The notes under the pieces are model-generated. The model ran no database searches. It was not told the origin of the DNA and saw nothing but the letters and a program-made list of their open reading frames with translations. This document shows positions 1 through 7,810 of a stretch of DNA of 64,000 nt, piece after piece. The position numbers were made by a program, and so were the translations under genes. Positions within the stretch are counted from its first letter, which is position 1, and every line of letters starts with the position of its first letter. Source of the DNA: an uncultured Bacilli bacterium (GTDB taxonomy: Bacteria > Bacillota_I > Bacilli_A > RF39 > UBA660); the NCBI GenBank assembly GCA_934148995.1, contig CAKPDM010000005.1, positions 24,472-88,471 on the forward strand. The letters run 5' to 3'.

Positions 1-484
1 TATTATCAATTACTTTCTGACTTTCTTCTACTTCACTTTCTGATAAAATTTCTTTATTGTCATCAGGTTCTTCTTCCACTATTTCTTCAAGTTTTGGAGC
101 AATTTCTTCATTTCGTTCTAGTACAGGAATTTCTTCTTCCTTCTCTTCTTCTAATTCAATAACTTCTCTACCTTTAACTAAAACATCAATATATAAGTGA
201 AGTGTATCTTCATTTCTAATATCATAAGTAAAATTATGAATAGTAATTGATCTATTATCTTCTTCTAAATCTTTAGTTAACATTATATCTACTGGAATAG
301 CATATTGAAAGTCTTCTTCTAAAGTAGAAGCTTCTGTCATTTTATAAGTACCACTAACAATCATATCACCACTAATCGTACTTGGTCCTTGAAATGCTAG
401 TGTATGTTCAAGTGAAATACTAGTTACTTCCCCTATCATTGTTTTAAAAGCAATTTCTTTTTCAAATGAAATAATCTGTTTCAT
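1..484 (-). CDS. SpoVID-like spore coat morphogenetic protein, N-terminal part (runs off left edge)
   Basis: An open frame reads from an ATG at 484 to the window edge with no stop, so only about 161 N-terminal residues are present. A good ribosome site (GAGG) lies just upstream. The first ~105 residues have the layout I associate with the SpoVID/SPOCS amino-terminal domain: an F...I.F..GEV.SISLE opening, an LTGEY-like strand (VSGTYKM), an IPVDI strand and a final FTYDI...LHLYIDVLVKG strand. They are followed by a very Glu-rich linear stretch, as in Bacillus SpoVID, which carries its LysM domain at the far C-terminus (outside this window). SpoVID anchors coat assembly to the forespore. The assignment rests on pattern similarity only, but the sigma-K gene nearby supports a sporulating host. 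Confidence 0.6.
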   Translation of the reverse strand, partial: MKQIISFEKEIAFKTMIGEVTSISLEHTLAFQGPSTISGDMIVSGTYKMTEASTLEEDFQYAIPVDIMLTKDLEEDNRSITIHNFTYDIRNEDTLHLYIDVLVKGREVIELEEEKEEEIPVLERNEEIAPKLEEIVEEEPDDNKEILSESEVEESQKVIDN

Positions 485-529
485 ATTTTCCTCCTCTAGT
501 TAAGTCTATTCCAAGAAGAAAAAAATATG

Positions 530-726
530 AAAACAAAAAAAGTCCAAAGAAGCGATAGCTTAGAACGATAAAACCTATACTTATATATAGGTGGGTGTGC
601 ATAGTCCAGCTTCTAGGATCCCTAGTCAATGAAAAGGTATTCAACACAGATGAACACTCATCAGCACTCCCTTATCGTCTCTTTAGTCGGTTTTATACTA
701 TTAAGCATCTCGAACATCTTTAGACA
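530..726 (-). ncRNA. ssrS: 6S RNA-like regulatory RNA
   Basis: A non-coding transcript of about 190 nt can be drawn on the minus strand. A strong promoter places the start near 725. The very first bases (GTCTAAAGA, 717-725) pair with TCTTTGGAC at 542-550, closing the molecule end to end, and a U-run (530-541) follows. The 5' sequence continues AGATGTTCG, the same string found at the start of E. coli 6S RNA. The length, the closing stem and the largely helical interior (for example AGACGATAA with TTATCGTTCT) fit 6S RNA, which binds the housekeeping RNA polymerase holoenzyme. I cannot fold it, so another structured RNA is possible. Confidence 0.6.
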
Positions 727-731
727 ATTAA

Positions 732-760
732 ATTATAGCAAATAAACATTTTAATAGCAA
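732..760 (-). promoter_or_regulatory. Sigma-A type promoter of the 6S-like RNA
   Basis: The minus strand reads TTGCTA (755-760), a 17-base spacer, then TATAAT (732-737). The predicted start, about 7 bases downstream, coincides with the first base of the closing helix of the RNA. The promoter lies directly behind the stop codon of the 766-1773 gene. Confidence 0.75.
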
Positions 761-765
761 GAGTT

Positions 766-1773
766 TTACATTTTTTTAAAGGTCTTAGAAGTCGTTAATA
801 AGGAGTTTAATTTAGTCATTTCCTGTTTCAAATATTTTCTCTTAGCAATATTTCTTATTTGTTTTTTATTAAGTATTGGATCTAAAACTCTACTTAATTT
901 TTCAATTTCATTAGTTTTTCTTCTACGATAAGGTGTAGTTTCTAACTTCTCTTTAAGATTTTCATTCATTAATGCTCTATTAAGTTCAATTTGATAGGAA
1001 TAGTTAATTGAATCTATTAGTAGTTCTATCTCTTCTTCAGATAACTTAGAATAATCTTGACTAGTTAAAAATGACTTACTAGCTAGAATACTATATTTAG
1101 AATCGTCATCAAATAATGCAAACTCTTGACTATTAACTATTTGATTTAAAGGTTTATAACACTTATTTTCATCAAAGAAAGTACTGATTAACTTATTATC
1201 GGTTAAAGCAAGTGATGATGTTTTATAAGTTTTTGCAAAATAATTAAGCATCTGTTCAAAGTCATAATTTATAAGTCTTAATTCGGTTGATAATTCATAG
1301 TAGTCAGAAATGTCTTGAAGTTTTTCAATTAATCTAGGATGTTTATTCATAAATTGCCTAGCTTTGAAAACAGCATAGTAGTCAGCAATTATCTCTTCAT
1401 AGAAGTCATCATGTTTAGTTTTATAAAATTCTGGATTGATATTTTTAATAGCGATTGCTAGCGAAGAAATGGTATTTTTGAAATCCATATTGTCACTTGC
1501 CGTTAATCTATAAATTCTATGCATGAATTCATGATAAGGAACAAACAATAAATCATAAAAATAAGCTTCTATACTTTCAGTCCCAGCTTTTATATTCGGA
1601 GCACTTATGGTAATTATATGACTATCACCTGTTTCAATGTAACAACCATCAAGACTATCCTTAGAAGTTTCAAATTTAATGTCAACTTCAAGCTGGTTTG
1701 CTCTAACCTCTTCAAATAGAATTTTAACAACAAGGTCTAAACTTTTTTCATATCTATGATTTAAATCACTCAC
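766..1773 (-). CDS. Putative zinc-dependent metallopeptidase-like protein (HExxH), unknown function
   Basis: A 335-residue soluble protein that I do not recognise by name. It contains HEFMH at residues 81-85, matching the HExxH zinc-binding signature, and about 45 residues later EEIIADYYA (126-134), which could supply the third ligand as in gluzincins. No signal peptide or membrane segment is visible, so an intracellular role is likely. The C-terminal third is basic and helical. It starts 7 bases after the end of the Rel gene and is almost certainly co-transcribed with it from the promoter at 3404-3432. Catalytic activity is inferred from the motif only. Confidence 0.6.
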   Translation of the reverse strand: MSDLNHRYEKSLDLVVKILFEEVRANQLEVDIKFETSKDSLDGCYIETGDSHIITISAPNIKAGTESIEAYFYDLLFVPYHEFMHRIYRLTASDNMDFKNTISSLAIAIKNINPEFYKTKHDDFYEEIIADYYAVFKARQFMNKHPRLIEKLQDISDYYELSTELRLINYDFEQMLNYFAKTYKTSSLALTDNKLISTFFDENKCYKPLNQIVNSQEFALFDDDSKYSILASKSFLTSQDYSKLSEEEIELLIDSINYSYQIELNRALMNENLKEKLETTPYRRRKTNEIEKLSRVLDPILNKKQIRNIAKRKYLKQEMTKLNSLLTTSKTFKKM

Positions 1774-1780
1774 AAGTAGC

Positions 1781-3217
1781 TCATCTCTTTCTATATTCTT
1801 TTATCTTTCTTTTCGCTTTAGTTGTTTTTACATATGAAAGCCATTCTTCACTAGGTCCCTTTCCTAAAGTATCATTTAATATCTTTACTCTATCTTTATT
1901 ATGTAAGATAAAATCAAAATCAACCATTTCATTATTTACTAAAGCTCCCGTCATCGAATTACCTAAATCAGTATGAATACGATAAGCAAAATCAACAACT
2001 GATGAGTCTTTCGGCAACTCAATCGTTTCACCCTTTGTTGTATAAACATAAATTTTATCCGAGAATAATTCTTCTTTTACCTGTTTTACAAAAGTTTGAT
2101 TATCACTAAAAGCCTTATTTATTTCTAAAAGTGAATTAAAGAACTGATACTTATCTTTTAAATCTTTCTGCATTCTATCTCTAGCATTTCCTTTATTAAT
2201 ATCCCAATAAGCAGTAAGTCCAAAAGAGGCAATTTTGTCCATATCAAAAGTTCTTATCTGGGTTTGAACTAATCTATCATCAAGACCAAACACTGTTGTA
2301 TGTAATGATTGATACATATTTGTTTTAGGAGTAGAAATATAATCTTTAAATTTGTTATTAATCGGATGATATTTTGAATGAACTAGACCTAGTGTATAGT
2401 AACAATTAGCAATATTATCAACCATTACTTTAAGAGATAATAAGTCATGTATATCATCCACCTGATGACCTTGTTCTAATCTTTTATAAATACCATAAAT
2501 GTTTTTTGTTCTAACTTTTATCTCATGTGGTATTTCTTTATTACTTAAAATTTTATTAATCGTTACTAACATTTCTTCTAAACAACCATTACTATCTTCT
2601 TCTACTTTCAATTTTACTTCACTTAGTTTTTTATACTTATCAGGATAAAGATATTGTAGCGATAAATCTTCTAATTCCGATTTTAAGCGATAAGCCCCGA
2701 TACAATAAGCTAAAGGAACAAAGACATCCATCGTCTCCATAGCATTCTCTTTCTGTTTAAATTCTGATTTAAAACCAAGTGTTCGCATATTATGAAGTCT
2801 GTCTGCTAGTTTGATAATGATTATTCTAACATCTTCTGTAATACCTGTTATTATCTTCCTAGTATTAGCAAGATTTTGGGCTTGTTTAGAAGAGAAATTA
2901 AGTTTACTAATCTTAGTAACACCATTAACTAGTTTAGCAACATCTTCATTAAAGTTTTCTGTTATTTCTTCTTTGGTTACTTTAGTATCTTCTAAAGTAT
3001 CATGAAGAAGACCTGCACACAAAGTATCTTTATCAGCGTGCATTTCTGCTAAAATATAAGCAACATTTAAAGGATGCGTAATATAAGGCTCACCACTTTG
3101 TCTTGTTTGCCCTCTATGTAAGTATTCAGCAAAGAGATAAGCTTTTCTAATACTTTCCACTTCATCAGCATTATAAGTTTTCACTACATTTAATAAATCA
3201 TCAATCGTAATATTCAT
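1781..3217 (-). CDS. rel: Short RelA/SpoT-family (p)ppGpp synthetase/hydrolase
   Basis: Makes and degrades the alarmone (p)ppGpp. Domains in order: HD hydrolase domain (residues ~25-170; H48, HD at 72-73, and the KLADRLHNMRTL helix), synthetase domain (~220-340; VRTKNIYGIYKR and KPTN-like KTNMYQSLHTT), then a TGS domain (~390-450; ETIELPKDSSVVDFAYRIH). At 478 residues it is about 250 shorter than a usual Bacillus Rel (~730): the zinc-finger and ACT/RRM regulatory region after TGS is missing, and I see no remnant of it downstream. Hydrolase and synthetase motifs both look intact, so it should be bifunctional. The start has a perfect AGGAGG site (3226-3231) placed directly behind an attenuator terminator. 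Confidence 0.92.
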   Translation of the reverse strand: MNITIDDLLNVVKTYNADEVESIRKAYLFAEYLHRGQTRQSGEPYITHPLNVAYILAEMHADKDTLCAGLLHDTLEDTKVTKEEITENFNEDVAKLVNGVTKISKLNFSSKQAQNLANTRKIITGITEDVRIIIIKLADRLHNMRTLGFKSEFKQKENAMETMDVFVPLAYCIGAYRLKSELEDLSLQYLYPDKYKKLSEVKLKVEEDSNGCLEEMLVTINKILSNKEIPHEIKVRTKNIYGIYKRLEQGHQVDDIHDLLSLKVMVDNIANCYYTLGLVHSKYHPINNKFKDYISTPKTNMYQSLHTTVFGLDDRLVQTQIRTFDMDKIASFGLTAYWDINKGNARDRMQKDLKDKYQFFNSLLEINKAFSDNQTFVKQVKEELFSDKIYVYTTKGETIELPKDSSVVDFAYRIHTDLGNSMTGALVNNEMVDFDFILHNKDRVKILNDTLGKGPSEEWLSYVKTTKAKRKIKEYRKR

Positions 3218-3230
3218 AACAATTTCCTCC

Positions 3231-3273
3231 TAAAAAGAAAACATCATCAAGGTTTCCCTTTAATGACGTTTTC
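3231..3273 (-). terminator. Intrinsic terminator/attenuator in the rel leader
   Basis: On the minus strand, AAAACGTCATTAAAGG (3258-3273) can pair with CCTTGATGATGTTTT across a GAAA loop, followed by TCTTTTT. The U-run abuts the Shine-Dalgarno sequence of rel. It lies between the promoter and the coding region, so it should prevent rel expression unless disrupted. The stop codon of the leader ORF (3260-3262) lies inside the 5' arm. Confidence 0.8.
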
Positions 3274-3376
3274 TCATCCTTTTTGCAGGACTTAGGCAGA
3301 AGAAAAGATTTCCAGATATTAGTTTATCAAGATTTAGTAATGTATCAATTTTTGCTGTTATTAAGTTCTTTTCCAT
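3260..3376 (-). CDS. Leader peptide ORF of the rel operon (38 aa)
   Basis: ATG at 3374-3376, preceded by GGGAG, opens a 38-codon frame starting MEKNLITAKIDTLL and ending in the basic SPAKRMRKRH before TAA. It begins about 20 bases after the predicted transcription start and ends inside the 5' arm of the attenuator hairpin, so a ribosome reaching its stop would occlude the terminator. The peptide has no recognisable domain. Its function is inferred from position: translation of the leader would be sensed and passed on to rel expression. Confidence 0.55.
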   Translation of the reverse strand: MEKNLITAKIDTLLNLDKLISGNLFFCLSPAKRMRKRH

Positions 3377-3403
3377 ACCTACTCCCAAATTTGTATTGAT
3401 ACT

Positions 3404-3432
3404 AATATATTACTAAGTTTTTTCAATGTCAA
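3404..3432 (-). promoter_or_regulatory. Promoter of the rel operon
   Basis: Perfect TTGACA (3427-3432), 17-base spacer, TATATT (3404-3409) on the minus strand, immediately behind the trpS stop codon. It drives the leader ORF, rel and the downstream HExxH gene. Confidence 0.8.
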
Positions 3433-3433
3433 T

Positions 3434-4528
3434 CTATTTTAGAGAATATTTTCCCTCTACTTCTTTTAAAAGTGAATCATCTTCAAAATAATTTATCTGC
3501 ATTGCTCTTTTAACTTCATCTAAAGTTTCTTTCGCTTTTGCTCTTGCTTTCTTAGTTCCTTCTTTTAACACATTATAAACATACTCTGGGTTTTTAGCTA
3601 ACTCTTCACGTCTTTCTCTAATTGGTCTTAGCTCTTCTTGCAAGATATCATTTAAGAATCTTTTAATTTTCATATCTCCTAAACCACCACGTCTATAATG
3701 TGCTTTCAACTCATCTAAGTTTTTGTATTCTGGTAAGAATTTCTCAAAAGAATCTTCTTTACAGAAAGTATCAAGATAAGTGAAAACAACATTTCCTTCA
3801 ACTTTACCTGGGTCTTCTACTCTTATATGGTCAGGGTCTGTGTACATAGCAAAGACTTTTTTCTTTATTTCTTCTTCACTATCTTTTAAATAAATACAGT
3901 TACCGATTGATTTACTCATCTTGGCATTACCATCAGTTCCCACTAATCTTTTTTCATTTTCACTAGAAGGAAGCATTGCTACTGGTTCTACTAGTGTCTC
4001 TCCATAAATAGAGTTAAATTTTCTAACAATTTCTCTTGCTTGTTCAATCATTGGTAATTGATCATCACCAACAGGAATAACCGTTGCTTTAAAAGCCGTT
4101 ATATCAGCCGTTTGACTTACCGGATAAGTGAAGAATCCTGCTGGAATACTCTCTTCAAACCCTCTTAGTTTAATTTCTTCCTTAACAGTTGGATTCCTAT
4201 GAAGTCTTGCTACTGTTACTAAGTTCATATAGTAAAATGTTAACTCTGTTAGTTCTGGTACTTCTGACTGAATAAAGTAATTAACTTTTGCTGGGTCAAT
4301 ACCACAAGCTAAGTTATCTAAAGCTACTTCAAAGATATTATCTCTTACTTTCTTTGGATTATCAAAATTATCTGTTAAAGCTTGCGCATCTGCTGCAAAC
4401 AAATACATCTCATCATAATCACCTTCATTTTGTAGTTTTACTCTACTTTTTAAAGACCCTACATAATGACCAATATGTAAAGGACCAGTTGGTCTTTCAC
4501 CAGTTAATACTATTTTTTTCTTTTCCAT
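3434..4528 (-). CDS. trpS: Tryptophanyl-tRNA synthetase
   Basis: Class I aminoacyl-tRNA synthetase charging tRNA-Trp in the cytoplasm. The 364-residue protein carries the HIGH motif as PTGPLHIGHYVGS near residues 14-26 and KMSKS near residue 203. The length is usual for the family, with a somewhat extended C-terminus. The gene is monocistronic behind its own promoter and a Trp-specific T-box leader, so expression should rise when uncharged tRNA-Trp accumulates. Confidence 0.97.
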   Translation of the reverse strand: MEKKKIVLTGERPTGPLHIGHYVGSLKSRVKLQNEGDYDEMYLFAADAQALTDNFDNPKKVRDNIFEVALDNLACGIDPAKVNYFIQSEVPELTELTFYYMNLVTVARLHRNPTVKEEIKLRGFEESIPAGFFTYPVSQTADITAFKATVIPVGDDQLPMIEQAREIVRKFNSIYGETLVEPVAMLPSSENEKRLVGTDGNAKMSKSIGNCIYLKDSEEEIKKKVFAMYTDPDHIRVEDPGKVEGNVVFTYLDTFCKEDSFEKFLPEYKNLDELKAHYRRGGLGDMKIKRFLNDILQEELRPIRERREELAKNPEYVYNVLKEGTKKARAKAKETLDEVKRAMQINYFEDDSLLKEVEGKYSLK

Positions 4529-4545
4529 ATTTCTAACCTCTTTTC

Positions 4546-4783
4546 AAAAGAAAAAATCCTATCCTATTAAAGGATAAGATTTAACTACTTATTATGCCAC
4601 CTTATAATAGCGTATACTTACTATATACGTTTCTTTGTTAACGAAGGAACAACTCCGTACTAGCCTACTATTATTTCGGTAGTCTCTCATCAGTCCATTT
4701 AGTATAGTAAATTTGTAATTTCCCACCACCAATTACTCTCTTTAAAATTTAGTTATACCTACTACTCTGAATCACTGATTTAT
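4546..4783 (-). promoter_or_regulatory. T-box riboswitch (Trp) upstream of trpS
   Basis: Leader of about 235 nt. On the minus strand it shows a stem-I-like region (AGAGAGTAATTGGTGGTGGG), a specifier TGG followed by A (4695-4697), the CTGATGAGAGA element, and the T-box core AAGGTGGCA (4594-4602). A terminator hairpin (AATCTTATCCT/AGGATAGGATT plus T-run, 4552-4582) follows. The TGG codon matches the downstream synthetase. The T-box core departs from the usual GGTGGNACCGCG after GGTGG. Confidence 0.88.
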
Positions 4784-4789
4784 GTTTTA

Positions 4790-4818
4790 ATTATAAGCAC
4801 TCAGGCCTTATTTGTCAA
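4790..4818 (-). promoter_or_regulatory. Promoter of trpS
   Basis: Consensus TTGACA (4813-4818), 17 bases, TATAAT (4790-4795). The -35 box overlaps the last codons of sigK, so it reads out of that gene into the T-box leader. Confidence 0.85.
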
Positions 4819-5515
4819 ATTCTTCATAGTGATTATTTTTAATAAATTCTCTTAGTATTTTAGTTAAGGCTCGCTTTTCTATTCTTGAAACATAACTTCT
4901 CGAAATATTCATATCATGAGCAATTGTTTTTTGTGTCTTGGGAATATTTCCATATAAACCATATCTTTTTTCAATTATATCTTTTTCTCTATCTGTTAAT
5001 ACTTCAATATAATCATTTAGTAATAAGACATTATCTTTCTTACTAATTTCTTCTACAAAATCAGGTTTTGGTGCTTTCAAGATATCAAGAATTGATATTT
5101 CATTACCTTCTTTATCAAACCCAACTGGTTCATTTAAAGAGATATTTTTGTTATTCTTGTTATTTGCTCGAAAGTACATCAGAATTTCGTTTTGAATACA
5201 CTTAGCACAATAAGTAGTTAACCTATTGCCTTTACTAGTAAGAAAACTATCAACACCCTTTATAAGACCAATTGTTCCTATACTAATCAAATCATCTTGG
5301 TCAACATTTTTATAATCAAATTTCTTTACAATATGAGCAACTAGACGTAAGTTATGTTCAATTAAATCATTTCTAGCTTCCTTATCCCCTTGTTGCATTC
5401 TCTTGATACAGTCTTCTTCCTCTTCTTTTGATAATGGTTCTTTAAAGACCTGATTAGAATAACTCGCCGTAAAAGTAAAGAAACCTCTTAAACTATTAAA
5501 TAGTTGAAATAACAT
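4808..5515 (-). CDS. sigK: RNA polymerase sporulation sigma factor, sigma-K type
   Basis: 235 residues, uninterrupted, with sigma regions 2 (EHNLRLVAHIVKKF, DLISIGTIGLIKG), 3 and 4 (ISRSYVSRIEKRAL). Region-by-region it reads like Bacillus SigK (PLSKEEE, DKEGNEISILDIL). A hydrophobic amino-terminal pro-sequence is present (residues 1-18) ending TAS, followed by YSNQVF, which lines up with the S/Y processing site used by SpoIVFB in B. subtilis. In the mother cell this factor directs late coat and cortex genes. No skin-type insertion is present. It is separated from priA by a 42-base gap. A CATAATAT string upstream is reminiscent of a sigma-E -10 box, but no convincing -35 was found. Confidence 0.93.
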   Translation of the reverse strand: MLFQLFNSLRGFFTFTASYSNQVFKEPLSKEEEEDCIKRMQQGDKEARNDLIEHNLRLVAHIVKKFDYKNVDQDDLISIGTIGLIKGVDSFLTSKGNRLTTYCAKCIQNEILMYFRANNKNNKNISLNEPVGFDKEGNEISILDILKAPKPDFVEEISKKDNVLLLNDYIEVLTDREKDIIEKRYGLYGNIPKTQKTIAHDMNISRSYVSRIEKRALTKILREFIKNNHYEEFDK

Positions 5516-5557
5516 TTTATCACCACTACATATTATGTTATTTTTTGTTGAAAAATG

Positions 5558-7711
5558 TTATAAATGCAATGGATTGAAATCAACGGACACTTCTACTATT
5601 TTTTTAGTAGCATAGTATCTAAGTAATTTATCAAGAATTTCATATAAGTTATCTTGATATTGATACTTCAAAATTATCTGATACGAATAAATATTCATCT
5701 TTTTAAATATCATCGCTTTAGTAGGTCCTAAAAGAATAGTTTTATCTAAATACTTTTCTAAGACTTTAAAACATCTAGTTGCTTCTATTAAGCAAGTATT
5801 TTCTTCCTTACTACTAATTTTTACTAATACTAGATAATAGTATGGCGGATATTTCATTATCTTTCTAATTGACATTTCTTCTTTATAAAACTTTAGATAG
5901 TTATGTTCCTTAGCTGATTCTATTGCATAATGCTCTTTATTATAAGTCTGAAAGATAACTATTCCTTCTCTACTACGACCAGAACGTCCTGCTACTTGAC
6001 TTAATAAATCAAAAGTAACTTCACTACTTCGAAAGTCTGGTATCATCAAAGAAGTATCAGTATTAATTACTCCCACTAAAGTAACATTAGGAAAATCAAG
6101 ACCTTTCGCTACCATTTGAGTTCCAATTAGAATAGAAGCTTCTCCCTTACCAAAGCTTTCAATAATTTTCTGATGAGCATTCTTTCTACTCGTCGTATCA
6201 ACATCCATTCGTAAGACTTTAACATCTTTAAATAAACTTTTTAGTTCTTCTTCAATTTTCTCTGTTCCAACTCCTAAATCTCTTAAAGAATCCATTTTAC
6301 ATTCAGGACAAATTTTTGGATAATTAGTTGCATAACCGCAATAATGGCATCTTAATAAGTTATTGGTTTTATGATAGGTTAAAGAAATATCACAGTTAGG
6401 ACACTTCATCACATAGCCACAATTCTTACAAGATAAGACTGAAGAATAACCCCTTCGATTAAGAAGAAGAATTACCTGTTCATCTCTTGCTAAAGTTTCT
6501 TCTATCGCTTTAATTAATTCTAAAGAAAAATGTCCTTTCGAAGTAGCAATTGCTTTATTCATATCAACAAACTTTACTGTTGGAAGACTTCTGCCACCCA
6601 CTCGTTCGGTTAAACTTACTAAGTGATAAACGTGTTTTAAAGCTCTAGCATAACTTTCAAGAGTTGGTGTAGCACTTCCTAAAATTAATTTAGCTTGATG
6701 ATACTTACACCGCTCAATAGCAACCATTTTCGTCTCATACTTAGGGGTATTTTCTTGTTTATAAGAATCACTATGTTCTTCATCCATAATGATATAAGCA
6801 ATGTCTTTTAATGGTGCAAAAATGGCACTTCTAGTACCGATAACTAAACTAGCTTCCTCCATTGCTACTCGGCGATATTCATCATATCTTTCGCCATCTG
6901 ATAAAGCGCTATGAAAAATAGCTACTCTACTTCCAAATCGTTGTTCAAAACGTCTTAAAGTCTGAGGAGTTAAAGATATCTCAGGAACTAAAACAATACT
7001 TTGCTTACCCCGTTTTAACCCTTCTTCAATTAAGGACATATAAACTTCTGTTTTACCAGAACCAGTCACTCCATGTAAAAGATAAACTAAATCAGAGCTA
7101 GTAATTATCTCTTTGGTTACTTTCTCTTGTAAGGGCGTTAAAGTATTATGATTAGTAATAAAATCATTATGTTCTAAACGATAACTTTCAACCTTTTCTT
7201 TTAATAGAACTCCTTTAGTTACTAACAAATTAAGTCTTGCTTTACTTATCTTTGTTAATTCCTTTTCACTAACTGTTCTATCCCTAATTAAATTTACTAT
7301 CTCTAACTGCTTTTCCGTTAATTTACTATCATTATTTTTGTTAACTGTATAAAACGTCTCATAAATCTTTGTTATTTCCTTTTTATTCTTTATTTTTAAA
7401 GCCTTGGGAAGCATTGCTTGATAACAACTAATTAATGGTGCTAAAGTCATTTCACTAATTTTTTTACCTAATAAAAGTAATTCTTCATTTAATACAATAT
7501 CGTTATCTATACTAATTATTTCTTTAAGCTTATAATCTTCGTCTACTTCAGTCGTTAATTCTAAAATAAAACCTTCTACCTGTCTATTTCCAAAAGGAAC
7601 AACTACTCTTTCCCCAACTGCTGCTATAGTAACCAAGTCATCAGGAACTAAATAAGAAAAAGTCTTATCTACAGCTTTACTCATTACTTCTACTAATACT
7701 TTTGCTATCAT
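5558..7711 (-). CDS. priA: Primosomal replication protein N' (PriA helicase)
   Basis: 717-residue 3'-5' DNA helicase that restarts stalled replication forks. Visible: the N-terminal DNA-binding region, Walker A GVTGSGKT (~215), DEEH box, the zinc region with eight cysteines (CKNCGYVMKCPNC...CHYCG...CPEC, ~425-470), and C-terminal helicase motifs including QVAGRSGR. Length is slightly below the ~730-800 usual for Bacillota. It has its own promoter behind the ftsZ terminator. Confidence 0.97.
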   Translation of the reverse strand: MIAKVLVEVMSKAVDKTFSYLVPDDLVTIAAVGERVVVPFGNRQVEGFILELTTEVDEDYKLKEIISIDNDIVLNEELLLLGKKISEMTLAPLISCYQAMLPKALKIKNKKEITKIYETFYTVNKNNDSKLTEKQLEIVNLIRDRTVSEKELTKISKARLNLLVTKGVLLKEKVESYRLEHNDFITNHNTLTPLQEKVTKEIITSSDLVYLLHGVTGSGKTEVYMSLIEEGLKRGKQSIVLVPEISLTPQTLRRFEQRFGSRVAIFHSALSDGERYDEYRRVAMEEASLVIGTRSAIFAPLKDIAYIIMDEEHSDSYKQENTPKYETKMVAIERCKYHQAKLILGSATPTLESYARALKHVYHLVSLTERVGGRSLPTVKFVDMNKAIATSKGHFSLELIKAIEETLARDEQVILLLNRRGYSSVLSCKNCGYVMKCPNCDISLTYHKTNNLLRCHYCGYATNYPKICPECKMDSLRDLGVGTEKIEEELKSLFKDVKVLRMDVDTTSRKNAHQKIIESFGKGEASILIGTQMVAKGLDFPNVTLVGVINTDTSLMIPDFRSSEVTFDLLSQVAGRSGRSREGIVIFQTYNKEHYAIESAKEHNYLKFYKEEMSIRKIMKYPPYYYLVLVKISSKEENTCLIEATRCFKVLEKYLDKTILLGPTKAMIFKKMNIYSYQIILKYQYQDNLYEILDKLLRYYATKKIVEVSVDFNPLHL

Positions 7712-7743
7712 TTTCTCGTTCCTTTCCGTTCTTTATTTCTTTT

Positions 7744-7772
7744 ATTATATCTATAGAATATTTGTTCGTCAA
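7744..7772 (-). promoter_or_regulatory. Promoter of priA
   Basis: TTGACG (7767-7772), 17 bases, TATAAT (7744-7749) on the minus strand, just after the ftsZ terminator. Confidence 0.8.
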
Positions 7773-7780
7773 GTATTATT

Positions 7781-7803
7781 AAAAAAAACATATCAACGAT
7801 ATG
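7781..7803 (-). terminator. Terminator of the division cluster (after ftsZ)
   Basis: Minus strand CATATC-GTT-GATATG followed by eight T residues. The stem is only 6 bp, but position and U-run are typical. Confidence 0.7.
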
Positions 7804-7810
7804 CTATTTT

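Noticed and set aside
4600..4780. tRNA gene in the trpS leader
   Set aside because: No cloverleaf or TTCGA arm; the elements are those of a T-box leader.
5515..5558. Sigma-E promoter of sigK
   Set aside because: CATAATAT is -10-like, but no -35 box at proper spacing could be found; not listed as a feature.
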